This document shows, piece after piece, positions 25,698 to 35,282 of a stretch of DNA of 64,000 bases. This stretch comes from Chersky-840 sp963848335 (lineage in GTDB: Bacteria; Actinomycetota; Acidimicrobiia; Acidimicrobiales; UBA8190): the NCBI GenBank assembly GCA_963848335.1, contig CAWKDD010000006.1, forward strand, positions 1 through 64,000, given 5' to 3'. The notes below the pieces were generated by a model that saw only the letters and a program-made list of their open reading frames with translations, did no database searches and had not been told where the DNA came from. The translations under genes were made by a program, and so were the position numbers. How positions within the stretch are numbered: the stretch's first letter is position 1; every line of letters starts with the position of its first letter.

Positions 25698-26927
25698 TTA
25701 CGAGGGTGACGATCCGGTGACCGGCGGCGCGACCGGAGTGGGCGGTGCCAGACAGGCCTGCAAAGTCGCCCACAACTGGCCGACACTGCTCTGGTTGCCG
25801 ACAGACGACGACGCCGCCGCGGTGATCGGAGGCGGAGCGGTGCAGGCCATTCCGACCTCGATCGTCTTCACGTCGGCCTCGAGTGCCGCCAGCGCCTGGC
25901 TCTGCGCCGCAGTCACCGCATCCAACAGCGACGTGGCCTGGGCGACGGATGCTTGCGCCTCCTGCCGCCTCGCGATCGAGGCCTTCACCGCCGCCTGGGC
26001 CTGCTCGTAGCGGGCCGTCATGAGCGAACCCGCGACGTTCCGGAAATACTCAGTGACGATGTCCTCGTCGTCGGGTGGGGCGAAGAGCTGGAGCGTGGCA
26101 TCGGAACGCACCATCGTGTCGCCCGTGTAGGCATCGACGATGAGCCGACGGAACTCCCGGGTGGCAAGGGTCAGGGCTCCCTGTGCCACCGACACCTCAT
26201 GATCGGTCACGGCGAGCTGTGCGTTCCGTGTGGAGAGGAGGCCTTGGTCGGCCACCGACAGAGAGGCATCCTCCTCATAGGAACGCAGGTCGACACCGGT
26301 ATCGGAGTAACTCGTCAGAGCGCCTTGGAGCTGTCCGGAGCTGCCGTCGACGAGGGACTGCACGAGCTCACCGGCCAGGATCTCGCTGGCGTAGCAAGGG
26401 ATCCCGTCCGAAGAGGGCGCGCACCACGGGCTCTGGTCGACGTCGTCGAGGAAGACCCCGGGGATGGAGACGTCACCAGCCTTTAGGGCTGTCACGATCG
26501 GGGTCATGATCGGTTGGAGGAGCGCTGCCACCGTGGCTGCACAACCGGCCGCCCAAGTGGCGAAGGCCGGAAAGCCCCCCGGAGCGACGACAACGGGAAG
26601 CGGTGCGCCTGTCGGATCAGTGGCCTGACGCGTGTTGAACGGGTTGTACGCGGCTGCGTTGTTCGTGGAGCCGCCCTCGACCACCTGCCATTCGTCGAGG
26701 TCGGTAACGTCGTCTTGTGTCGGCGACGCGCCGACTCCTTGCAGGACGCAGAGCTCCCATCCGGGAGGCAGGGGTGTGCCGATGCCGGCCCCGGGGCCCG
26801 GGGGCGAGGTGGCGCCCACGGGAAGGGCGATCCCGACGACCCCCAGCACGACGACGGCCAGCGACATGCCGAGGCGAGCCGGGCTGAAGAGGCCTGTTGT
26901 CAACCTGCTGTGTGAGAGCGCGAGCAC
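25698..26927 (-). CDS. secreted coiled-coil protein of unknown function
   Basis: 409 residues from GTG 26927 (ATG 26867 is possible). The signal peptide is LGMSLAVVVLGVVGIALPVGA. A first part (PPGWELCVLQGV; LDEWQVVEGGSTNNAAAYNPF; FPAFATWAAGCAATVAALLQP) resembles the glucosaminidase-like domain seen in actinobacterial secreted proteins, but I see no catalytic set. Residues 220-380 are a long coiled coil (RNAQLAVTDHEVSVAQGALTL; AQAAVKASIARRQEAQASVA), ending in a short Cys-containing tail. It may act at the cell wall, like RipA-type partners. It has no obvious operon partner. Confidence 0.65.
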   Translation of the reverse strand: MLALSHSRLTTGLFSPARLGMSLAVVVLGVVGIALPVGATSPPGPGAGIGTPLPPGWELCVLQGVGASPTQDDVTDLDEWQVVEGGSTNNAAAYNPFNTRQATDPTGAPLPVVVAPGGFPAFATWAAGCAATVAALLQPIMTPIVTALKAGDVSIPGVFLDDVDQSPWCAPSSDGIPCYASEILAGELVQSLVDGSSGQLQGALTSYSDTGVDLRSYEEDASLSVADQGLLSTRNAQLAVTDHEVSVAQGALTLATREFRRLIVDAYTGDTMVRSDATLQLFAPPDDEDIVTEYFRNVAGSLMTARYEQAQAAVKASIARRQEAQASVAQATSLLDAVTAAQSQALAALEADVKTIEVGMACTAPPPITAAASSSVGNQSSVGQLWATLQACLAPPTPVAPPVTGSSPS

Positions 26928-27061
26928 CTTCGGCCGTCAGGGGGGTCTGGGATGGGGCGAAGCCCGGACATCCTGACCGAGCGGCAAAACGACGGCAAGA
27001 GGGCTCCGGGGGTGGGTCCATCGCACGCCCGGCATCGCTGCCTGGAGTGCTTCTCCGAAGG

Positions 27062-28714
27062 TCAGAGGTCGTAGGTCTGCCCGGCGGTTCGGTGGATGGT
27101 CAGGGCGGCCACCACCGTTGCCAACAGGAGAAGCCCTGCGGAGATCTCGAGCGCCAGGTGCAGGCCCGATCCAAAGGCTTGGTAGGCGGCCTTGACCACC
27201 TTGCTCGCGATCTTGGCGATCTCCGCGTTCTTGGAGTGCTCTGCCTGATTGGCCGCTCCGCCGCTGCCGATCCCGCCCCCGGTGACGGAATGGAGCACCA
27301 GGCTCTGGAAGCTCGGTGGGATGCCGATCGCCTTGAGCTGGGACGCCAATTGCCCGGTGAGCTTGGCATTGACCAGAGCCCCGAGGATAGCCACGCCGAA
27401 CACCGCACCCATCTCACGGCTGGTGTTCGTCGCCGACGCCGCCATGCCCGAACGTTCGGGTCGTACGACGGTGAGGGGAGTGGAGGTCACCGGGACCAAC
27501 GCCACCCCGAAGCCGATGCCGGCGATGGGCAGCACCCAACCCAGGGTGCCGAGATCCACATCGGGACCCAAGACCCGGCTCGTGAGCAGGATGCCGATGC
27601 CGGCCAGCGCACAACCGACGGTCATAGGGATTCTCGGACCTATGCGGGCCACCCACAGGCCGGTCAGTGCCGAAGCGATGATGAGTCCACCGGCCATGGG
27701 GATGAAGTCCAGAGCGGTCTCGAAGGCCGAGGCGTTGGCCACCTCTTGGAGGTACAGAGCGGTGAAGAAGAAGATGGAGAAGGTGCCGAAGTAGGTGACG
27801 AAGGCGACGAAGGTGGAACCTGCGAAAGGTGGTCGACGAAAAAGCGACAGATCGAGCATCGGATCGGGCGTGTGGCGCTCGACGACGACGAAGGCCATTG
27901 CCGTCACCAACGACAGGACAAACAGGCCGATGATCCACCACGTGCGGTAGCCGGACCCCTCACCCTGGATCACGGCGAAGGAGGCGGAGGCCAGGGCGAT
28001 GGCGCCCAGCACGATGCCGGCGACGTCGATCCGCCGACCACCCCGATCAGAGGTCTCGGGCACGAAGGCGAGCGCCATGGCGAAGGCCACCACACCCACG
28101 GCGAGGTTGAACCAGAAGATGGCGCGCCAGTCCGAAGCACCGACCAGCGCCCCTCCGATCACCGGTCCGAGGGCGAGCGCCAATCCTGATACGGCCGCCT
28201 ACACGCCCAGAGCGTCGGCCCGGGTGCCCTTGTCGGGGTACACGTGGCGGATGATCGACAGCGTGCCGGGCTCCGAGGCCGCCGCCCCGACGCCCATGAC
28301 GACCCGCCCCGCGATCAGCCAGTGGACATCAGGTGCAAGGGCGGCCAAGACCGATCCGGCGCAGAAGACGGCAACACCACCGAGCATGATCTTCTTGCGC
28401 CCGAGGAGATCGCCCAGGGTCCCCCCGGCCAGCATGAAGGCAGCGAACGTCAGCGCGTACCCGTTCACGACCCACTGCAGTGACGCCACACCCGCATGCA
28501 GCGAGCTCTGCACATCGGCCAGTCCGATGCTGACGATCGTGTTGTCGAGGAATGTGAGGAAGAGGACGACGCACAAGGTGGCCAGAGCGATCGCCTGGGC
28601 CCGAGAGCCGAGGCCTCCCTGTTCGATGTCCATGCCGGGCACCGCACCGGTGGCCGAGGCAGTTCCTCCGGTGCCCGAAGCCACACCGAAACCTACACCC
28701 ATGACAACGCCCAC
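27062..28714 (-). pseudogene. DHA2-family MFS drug exporter with internal amber codon
   Basis: From ATG 28714 (or the ATG at 28699) the N-terminal half is normal: LFLTFLDNTIVSIGLADV, LAGGTLGDLLGRKKIMLGG and the motif-C helix. At ADALGV the codon is TAG (28201-28199), after which the same frame continues at once as AAVSGLALALGPVIGGALVG and runs to a normal end with about 14 membrane segments overall. Homologues have Trp there (GVWAAVSGLALALGP), so one base change, TGG to TAG, explains it. The product should be a proton-coupled drug exporter. An EmrB-like repressor is not adjacent. Either a pseudogene or a sequencing error. Confidence 0.85.
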
Positions 28715-28789
28715 AGACGGGCGTCCACGGTGCTCAGGGAGTGTCCGGCTCCTAAATCGGGCCGGGACGGATCTGGCATCTTGGAAGTA

Positions 28790-28990
28790 TCAGGAAGCCT
28801 CTTGGATCCGGGAGCTCCACATTCGGGGGGTATGGACGGAACAGAACCGCTCCTGGTTGTAGACCGACAAACGCGTGGCGCAGTCCGGCTCCGCGCACGT
28901 GCGCCCCGAGGCGAAGACCCGGGGCCGCCGTCTGGGGATATTGAGGGTCTCCCCGCCGATGACCTCACCCTTCTCCGTTCGCCTCTGCAC
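28790..28990 (-). CDS. 66-residue zinc-ribbon-like protein
   Basis: GTG 28990 follows a strong GGGAGGAG by about two to four bases, a tight spacing. The protein has CAEPDCATRLSVYNQERFC, then SVHTP: a C-x4-C...C-x2-H set matching a short actinobacterial zinc motif (C-x4-C-x-TRLS-x-YN-x4-C-x2-H) that often lies at the N-terminus of regulators. Here it is the whole protein. The first 25 residues are basic (RRTEKGEVIGG; PRRRPRV). A nucleic-acid-binding mini-protein is plausible; the ending after the finger is short. Confidence 0.6.
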   Translation of the reverse strand: MQRRTEKGEVIGGETLNIPRRRPRVFASGRTCAEPDCATRLSVYNQERFCSVHTPRMWSSRIQEAS

Positions 28991-29244
28991 CGCTCCTCCC
29001 TCCGGTCTCCAGAACCCCGTACGAGCGCCGTGTCGACATCTGCCCGGTTACGAGCTCTCGACGTCGGTCGTCGCCCGTCGTCTTACCCAGAGTCGGGTCT
29101 TTCACACGCTCGGGCCCGAGGAAAGAGGCCGCCGTCATGGGAACCGCGCCGGTCGAGGACCAGGTCGGGAGCGCTCCCGGGTCCTCCGGTCCTGGTCTGG
29201 GCCGTTCACTCCCTGCCGGGCTGGTGAGGACGTAGTTTTGGCCG

Positions 29245-31485
29245 GTGCGACGTGGCAGAAGGCCGGCCAGCCGATTCCGCCGCGACATCGAGGGCATGAG
29301 GGCTGTCGCCATCTTGGCGGTGGTGCTCTACCACGCCCACGTCGGCCTCATGCGCGGGGGCTTCACGGGGGTGGACGACTTCTACGTCATCTCCGGCTTC
29401 CTGATCACCGGACTGCTCTGGCGACAGATGGAGGGCCAGGGGCAGCTGTCTTTCCGGTCCTTCTACGGTCGTCGCATCCGGCGACTGTTGCCCATGTCGT
29501 TCGTGGTCCTGGTGTCCACGGCCATCGCCTCGTACTACCTGCTGCCGCCGCTGCAGACCCATGCCGTGTTGAAAGATGGCATCTCCAGTGCTCTGTACGT
29601 GTCGAACTATCGCTTCGCCGCACTGCAGACCAACTACCTCACGGCCACGGCTCTCCCGTCACCGTTCCAGCAGTACTGGTCTCTCAGCCTCGAGGAACAG
29701 TTCTATCTCGTCTGGCCTGTGCTGTTGCTGGGCGGATCCATGCTGTGGCTGCGCCGGCGGGGCCGACCGTCGCCATCGCCGTCGCGCCTCGGAGCGATGA
29801 CCGTGCTCGGGGTTCTCGCCATCGCTTCCTTTTCGCTCGGAGTATGGCTGACGAGGCTGTCGCAGCCCTGGGCTTTCTTCTCCCTACCCACTCGCGCTTG
29901 GGAGCTGGCCGTGGGCGCTTTCGTCGCCTTCGCCGCACCCTGGCTCAGCCGTCTGTCGGAGCGCCCCGCCGCCGTGCTCGGTTGGGTCGGCCTGGGCACC
30001 GTGGTCGGCTCGGCGGTGATCGTGTCAGGCTCGGTGCCGTACCCCGGTGTGGCGGCGCTGGCTCCGGTCCTGGGGACCGCGGCGGTCATCGCGTCGGGCT
30101 GTGCCGCACCGCACAACGGGCCCATTCTGGTGCTGGGCCGGATCGGGGCGCAGGTCATCGGCCGCGTGTCGTACTCGTGGTACCTGTGGCACTGGCCCGT
30201 GCTCATCCTGGCGCCGGCCCTCGTCGGCCACTCCCTGTCGCTCGGCGCCAATCTGGCCCTCGTCGTCGGCAGCCTCGTGCTGGCCGTCATGTCGTTCGTG
30301 CTGGTCGAAAACCCCCTGCGGCGATCGACCTGGCTTCAGATCCAGCCTCGGCGCGTGTTCCGACTCGGTGGTGCTCTGACGGCCACGGCGGTGGCACTGT
30401 GCCTGGTGTCTATCGTGGCGTTGCCATCACTCAAGGGTCACGGCGTCGCTCGGGAAGCCAAGCTGTCCTTCGCTCCTGTGGCCAAACATGAGCCATTGGC
30501 ACCGTCGACATCAGCGTCCGGTCCCGATCCTTACCAGGTCGCGCTGACAAGTGCGACGGCTCAGGTGCAGGGGGCGGTAGCCCGCTCCTTGCCGAAGAAC
30601 GACGTGCCGGAGAACCTGACTCCGTCGCTACCCGACGCCAATGCCGACGAGCCGCCGGTCTTCGTCGACGGATGCCTCGACTCGTACCTTCCCACCGACG
30701 TAGAGACCTGTGACTTCGGCGATACCTCGTCGCAGACGTCCATCGTCTTGTTCGGTGACTCCCATGCAGCCATGTGGTTCCCCGCAGTCGACAGTGCGGC
30801 CGACAAGTTCGGGCTGAACCTCTACACCTGGACCAAGGCCACGTGCCCGCCTCTCGTGCTCCCGATCTTCAGCCCCGTCCTCGGCCGGAATTATTCGGAG
30901 TGCGACCAGTGGCGCCAGAACGTGCTGGCCCGCATCGCGCAGGTCCATCCCACCCTGGTCATCTTGGGTGTGGCTCGGCACTACACCGACATCTATGGAT
31001 TCACGCCCTACAGTCCCCAGTGGCTCCAGGGGCTGTCCGCCATGGTCTCCGACATCCGGCAACTCGGCGCCAAGGTGCTCGTCATGGGCCCGATACCGAA
31101 GCCACCTTTCAACGCGCCGGGCTGTCTCTCGGTCCACCTGACCTCGGCCACGGCCTGCACCGTGGCGCTCTCCCAAGGCCTGGACGTACGCGGCAAGCTG
31201 GCCGAGGAGCACGTGGTCGCGGCGGCGGGAGGGAGCTACCTCGACCCCGACCCGTGGTTCTGCACCACCACCACGTGCTCCGTCATGGTCGACAACCTCC
31301 TCGTCTACCGGGACGACAACCACATCACGGCCACCTACGCCGCGTACCTGGCCCCGGCCGTCGCCGACGAGCTGGGCCTCGTTCTCCACGACGCATCCCC
31401 CACCCTGACGGCGCCTCCAAGACCGACGACGGAGCCGGGCACCTTCACGACCAAGGTTCGGACGCTGAGCCGGCCACGGGACTGA
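29245..31485 (+). CDS. OafA/YrhL-type acyltransferase with SGNH domain
   Basis: 746 residues. The N-terminal 360 are a ten-helix acyltransferase_3 domain: RDIEGMRAVAILAVVLYHAH with the essential His, DDFYVISGFLITGL (usually DVFFV), RRIRRLLPM and the helix YSWYLWHWPVLI. After a linker and another helix, residues from about 490 form an extracytoplasmic SGNH esterase-like domain: IVLFGDSHAAMWFP with the Ser and, near the end, YRDDNHITATYAAYL with the Asp-His pair. Such fusions acetylate surface polysaccharide or peptidoglycan-linked sugars, with the SGNH part receiving the acyl group. A run of single-copy cysteines suggests disulfides outside the cell. Confidence 0.92.
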   Translation: MRRGRRPASRFRRDIEGMRAVAILAVVLYHAHVGLMRGGFTGVDDFYVISGFLITGLLWRQMEGQGQLSFRSFYGRRIRRLLPMSFVVLVSTAIASYYLLPPLQTHAVLKDGISSALYVSNYRFAALQTNYLTATALPSPFQQYWSLSLEEQFYLVWPVLLLGGSMLWLRRRGRPSPSPSRLGAMTVLGVLAIASFSLGVWLTRLSQPWAFFSLPTRAWELAVGAFVAFAAPWLSRLSERPAAVLGWVGLGTVVGSAVIVSGSVPYPGVAALAPVLGTAAVIASGCAAPHNGPILVLGRIGAQVIGRVSYSWYLWHWPVLILAPALVGHSLSLGANLALVVGSLVLAVMSFVLVENPLRRSTWLQIQPRRVFRLGGALTATAVALCLVSIVALPSLKGHGVAREAKLSFAPVAKHEPLAPSTSASGPDPYQVALTSATAQVQGAVARSLPKNDVPENLTPSLPDANADEPPVFVDGCLDSYLPTDVETCDFGDTSSQTSIVLFGDSHAAMWFPAVDSAADKFGLNLYTWTKATCPPLVLPIFSPVLGRNYSECDQWRQNVLARIAQVHPTLVILGVARHYTDIYGFTPYSPQWLQGLSAMVSDIRQLGAKVLVMGPIPKPPFNAPGCLSVHLTSATACTVALSQGLDVRGKLAEEHVVAAAGGSYLDPDPWFCTTTTCSVMVDNLLVYRDDNHITATYAAYLAPAVADELGLVLHDASPTLTAPPRPTTEPGTFTTKVRTLSRPRD

Positions 31486-31601
31486 CGGAGAGGCCTACGG
31501 GGAGCCTCCCTGCTCGGTCGTCGCTGCCGCCACCCCTTGGACCCGGCGCGGACGCGGCAACGGGGGGTGCCATGGGCCAGACTGGGACCGGAGGTGACGC
31601 A

Positions 31602-32849
31602 GTGCCATACAACACGGGCCGGATCGCCCACGACGCCGATGCGCACATCATGGAGACCCCGACCTGGCTCAGGGACCACGCCGATCCGGGCGTCCGCGAC
31701 CGGATCGAGACCCTCACCTACCCCGGAGGCAACGAGCTGCGCCAGACGGGCGACCCCGACGAGCAGCGCCGGAACCTCCTCGACTCGTTCGATCGGTTGA
31801 CGGAGTTGCACGGGTCCGAGGACTACCGGGCCAGAGATGCCGACGAGATCATGAACCGCAAAAACTTCGCTGCCACCGGCGCCTTCATCGCCCCCGACCG
31901 GTCGCGCGCCCTCGACCTGCTGGGATTTTCGAGCCAACTGGTCTTCAACACGTTCCACAACCGGCGCCTGCGCGACTGGGAGCACGGCGGCGACCTCGAG
32001 CTCGCCTACGGCGCCGCTCGCGCCCACAACCGCGGCATGGTGGAATTCTGCTCGGTCGATCCCCGCCTGCTGCCGACCTGCTATGTGCCGCTCGTCGACT
32101 TCGAACAGGCCCCGTCCATGGCCGACGAGGCCATCGCCATGGGAGCGGCCGCCCTCCTCGTCGCCTCGGGTTGCCCGCCGGGACACTCGCCCAGCCACAT
32201 CGGCCTCGACCCGGTGTGGGCGCGCGCCCAGGACGCCGGCATCTGCGTGGTCTTCCACGTGGGCGGGACCGGCGATCTCATCGACGGGAACTACTTCCGC
32301 AACGGTCTCCCCGTCCCCCCCGACTTCCACGGTGGCGAGGAGAACTTCCGGTCGGTCGACTACATGGGGATCCCGGGGCCCCCGGCTCAGACCCTCGCCA
32401 CCATGATCTTCGACGGCGTGCTCGAGCGCTTCCCCCGTCTACGTGTCGGCGTGATCGAACAGGGTGCCGTCTGGGTTCCGTCATGGTTGCGTCAGATGGA
32501 AGCGGCCGTGGAGGCCTTCGCCCGCCATGAGGAGCGCATCCGCGCCCTGTCACTGAGACCCACCGAGTACGTCCGCCGCCAGGTGCGGTTCACCCCTTAT
32601 CCCACCGAGGACGTCGGGTGGATCATCGAGCAGAGCGGGCCGGAATTGTGCATGTTCTCCTCTGATTACCCCCACGTCGAAGGGGGCCGGAAGCCGATCG
32701 AGCGCTTCGAGGCCACCATGGCCGATGTGACCGCCGACGCCGAACTGCGCTTCTACAGCGAGAACTTCCTCGACCTCCTGGGTTCGGCGGCACATGCACT
32801 GGGCGCCACCCCGACGGCTGATCCACACAGCGGTTTGCCCCAGGCCTGA
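31602..32849 (+). CDS. amidohydrolase-2 (ACMSD-like) family protein
   Basis: 415 residues from GTG 31602, chosen for the GGAGGTGA at 31590-31597; an ATG at 31572 lies ten codons upstream. The metal motif is DADAHIMETP (D-x-H variant of H-x-H), later VVFHVGGTGD carries a His and FSSDYPHVEGG the Asp-x-x-His end motif. This is the TIM-barrel decarboxylase/hydrolase group that includes aminocarboxymuconate-semialdehyde decarboxylase. Actinobacteria have many paralogues of unknown substrate. It is on the same strand as the acyltransferase (117 bases) and the propeller gene (68 bases), but has no clear shared pathway with them. Confidence 0.87.
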   Translation: MPYNTGRIAHDADAHIMETPTWLRDHADPGVRDRIETLTYPGGNELRQTGDPDEQRRNLLDSFDRLTELHGSEDYRARDADEIMNRKNFAATGAFIAPDRSRALDLLGFSSQLVFNTFHNRRLRDWEHGGDLELAYGAARAHNRGMVEFCSVDPRLLPTCYVPLVDFEQAPSMADEAIAMGAAALLVASGCPPGHSPSHIGLDPVWARAQDAGICVVFHVGGTGDLIDGNYFRNGLPVPPDFHGGEENFRSVDYMGIPGPPAQTLATMIFDGVLERFPRLRVGVIEQGAVWVPSWLRQMEAAVEAFARHEERIRALSLRPTEYVRRQVRFTPYPTEDVGWIIEQSGPELCMFSSDYPHVEGGRKPIERFEATMADVTADAELRFYSENFLDLLGSAAHALGATPTADPHSGLPQA

Positions 32850-32917
32850 CTCGACCAGTCCAAGCTTATCGACGCTAGGCGTCTCCCATTCGATTAGACA
32901 GGGGACAGACTTCGACC

Positions 32918-35212
32918 GTGCCCACTCCCTCCCCCCTCACGCGCCTGGCTGGCGCACGTGCTCGTCGGGCCACGGTCCGAAGGCGGCGGGGGGTCCTCGC
33001 CTTCGGCGCTCTGGTCATCTTCGCCGCCGTGGGTGCTCTTCTGGCCACCTGTGCCGGGACCAGCCCGTCCCCGGCCGCGAGGTCCTCGGCGTCCTCCTCA
33101 CCCACGAAGCCGCACGCGCGCCCCGTCCCCGAAGCCATATCCGCGGCCGAGTCGGGACTTCTGCCCTGGGATCTCGCCGCTCCGGTCAGCCGGGTCGTCG
33201 CGCTCCCCGGACCCGGGAGCCGACTCGTCGTCCTCGGTGGTCTGACCAACTCGAACGTGTCCACACAGGGCGTCTACACGCTCGACACCACGTCAGGGAC
33301 GCTCACACATGTGGCCGATCTCAGTTCCGCTCTCCACGACGCCTCGGGCGCCGTCATCGACGGACATGACGTGACTTTCGGGGGTGGGTCCCCGGCGACC
33401 GTCGGCACGGTCCAAAGCGTGCCGGCACCCGGCGAGGCGTTCGCGGGCACGATCGCCAACGCCACGGTGACGGGATCCCTCCCCCAGCCGCGTTCGGACT
33501 CGGCCGCGGTGACCGTTGGCAACACCACCTACATCGTGGGCGGGTACGACGGCACGAATCCCGATCCCGCCGTCCTGGCAACGACCGACGGCGTGGTCTT
33601 CTCGTCCATTGCGTCACTGCCGGTGCCGGTGCGGTACCCGGCCGTCGCCGCGGTCGGAGGATCGATCTACGTCTTCGGAGGCGAGGCCGTCACCGGAGCC
33701 GATGCGGGCCAGCCCGTGAACACGATCCAGGTCGTCAACCCGGACCGCCACGCCGCATCGACGATCGGCCGGCTCCCGGTGCCACTCGAAGGTGCCGCGG
33801 CCGTCACACTAGGGGCGCAGATCTACCTGGCCGGAGGGGAGAGCACCGTCGCCCAACCGATCACCACCGGTGTGGGGACGACACAGCTGGGACCGCCCCC
33901 CTCGGGCGCCGATCCCGGTGCTGGCGCCACCAGCGCCACCGCCACGGCCGCCACTGTTCCCGGTAGCGGCAGCGGCGCAACCCTTCTCGGCGACCCCAAG
34001 GGAACCATCAGCTCCAGCACCGCCGCCGGATCGGGGCCATCAGGGTCTGCACCCAAGGAGTCGACTCCGGGCACGTCCACCATCTCCACCATCTGGGCTT
34101 TCGATCCAGTGAACCACAGCATGCTGAACGCCGGCCGCCTGCAGGTACCTGTGGCGCATGCGGGTGTGGCCGTCCTCGGTTCCACAGCCTGGTTGGTGGG
34201 AGGTGAGTCCGCCGGGACCGAGGTGTCGACGGTGCAGATGATCACCCCCAATTCGAAGTTCGGCACGGCCGGTACGGTGGGGGCCGGCTCGCCCTATTTC
34301 GGAATGCAACTGCTCATCGCTGACCGCGGCAACAATCGGTTTCTGGTCTTGAACGCGGCCATGAGCATCACGTGGACCTACCCGTCCGCGAACTTCTCCC
34401 CCGATCCTTACGGTTTCGTCTTTCCCGACGACGCCTTCTTCATCGACAAGGGCCACGCCATCATCTCCAACCAGGAGGAGAACGAGACGATCATCGAGAT
34501 CGGCTATCCGTCGGGCAAGATCCTCTGGGAGTATGGGCATCCGAAGCAGGCTGGAACGGCTCCCGGGTACCTGCACGAGCCCGACGACGCCTATCTCTTG
34601 AAGAACGGCCAGATCACGGTGGCCGATGCCCAGAATTGTCGCGTCATGATCATCGATCACGATGGCACCGTGGCCGGACAGATCGGATCCACAGGCCGTT
34701 GCGTCCACGATCCGCCGACCTCGATGGGATCGCCCAACGGCGACACACCACTAACCGACGGCAACGTCCTCATCTCCGAGATCAACGGCTCGTGGATCAG
34801 CGAGTACACATTGCAGGGTCAACTGGTTTGGACTGCACACGCGCCGGTGACCTACCCGTCGGATCCCCAGCAGCTGGGGCCCGACCTCTATCTCGTCGCC
34901 GACTACGCCAAGCCGGGAGCGTTCATCTACATGAACCGTGCGGGGCAGGTGCTCTACCGGTACGACGCCGCCACGGGTCCCGGCATGCTCAACCACCCTT
35001 CGCTCGCCGAGCGTCTTCCGAGCGGCGTCGTCATGCTCAACGACGACTATTCCAACCGGATGGTCGCAATCGATCCCTCCACAGGCGCGCTGGTCTGGCA
35101 GTACGGAATCACTGACGCGGCAGGAACGGCTCCTGGGATGTTGAACACCCCGGACGGGTTCGATCTGCTCGGGCCAAACGGAACGACGCCCACCCATCCC
35201 ACGACAGGATGA
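32918..35212 (+). CDS. membrane-anchored Kelch plus PQQ-like double beta-propeller
   Basis: 764 residues from GTG 32918. After a basic N-terminus comes one hydrophobic helix (LAFGALVIFAAVGALLATC). Residues about 80-450 have Kelch repeats with the GG-x-W/Y pattern (YIVGGYDGTNPDPAVL; IYVFGGEAVTGADAG; AWLVGGESAGTEVS), broken by a long Gly/Ser/Thr linker near 330-380. The C-terminal 300 residues are PQQ/quinoprotein-like blades (ADRGNNRFLVLNAAMSITW; SGKILWEYGHPKQAGTAPGY; TGALVWQYGITDAAGTAPG). The cofactor ligands of true quinoproteins are not evident, so binding or sensing outside the membrane is more likely than dehydrogenase activity. Confidence 0.85.
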   Translation: MPTPSPLTRLAGARARRATVRRRRGVLAFGALVIFAAVGALLATCAGTSPSPAARSSASSSPTKPHARPVPEAISAAESGLLPWDLAAPVSRVVALPGPGSRLVVLGGLTNSNVSTQGVYTLDTTSGTLTHVADLSSALHDASGAVIDGHDVTFGGGSPATVGTVQSVPAPGEAFAGTIANATVTGSLPQPRSDSAAVTVGNTTYIVGGYDGTNPDPAVLATTDGVVFSSIASLPVPVRYPAVAAVGGSIYVFGGEAVTGADAGQPVNTIQVVNPDRHAASTIGRLPVPLEGAAAVTLGAQIYLAGGESTVAQPITTGVGTTQLGPPPSGADPGAGATSATATAATVPGSGSGATLLGDPKGTISSSTAAGSGPSGSAPKESTPGTSTISTIWAFDPVNHSMLNAGRLQVPVAHAGVAVLGSTAWLVGGESAGTEVSTVQMITPNSKFGTAGTVGAGSPYFGMQLLIADRGNNRFLVLNAAMSITWTYPSANFSPDPYGFVFPDDAFFIDKGHAIISNQEENETIIEIGYPSGKILWEYGHPKQAGTAPGYLHEPDDAYLLKNGQITVADAQNCRVMIIDHDGTVAGQIGSTGRCVHDPPTSMGSPNGDTPLTDGNVLISEINGSWISEYTLQGQLVWTAHAPVTYPSDPQQLGPDLYLVADYAKPGAFIYMNRAGQVLYRYDAATGPGMLNHPSLAERLPSGVVMLNDDYSNRMVAIDPSTGALVWQYGITDAAGTAPGMLNTPDGFDLLGPNGTTPTHPTTG

Positions 35213-35282
35213 GATCTTTGCAACGGGCCATCTCTCCTACTCCGAGATCGTCGTCGAGCTCGACGGAAGGAACCGAGCTGAC

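Noticed and set aside
1953..28201. Recoding of TAG as a sense codon
   Set aside because: Two internal TAGs exist (1953-1955, 28199-28201), but TAG ends several intact genes at family-normal lengths, and the first case is in an already truncated fragment.
30774..32849. A 691-codon open frame spanning the acyltransferase and the amidohydrolase
   Set aside because: Only the part from 31602 matches a protein family; the first 270 codons are a shadow of the acyltransferase SGNH domain in another frame.
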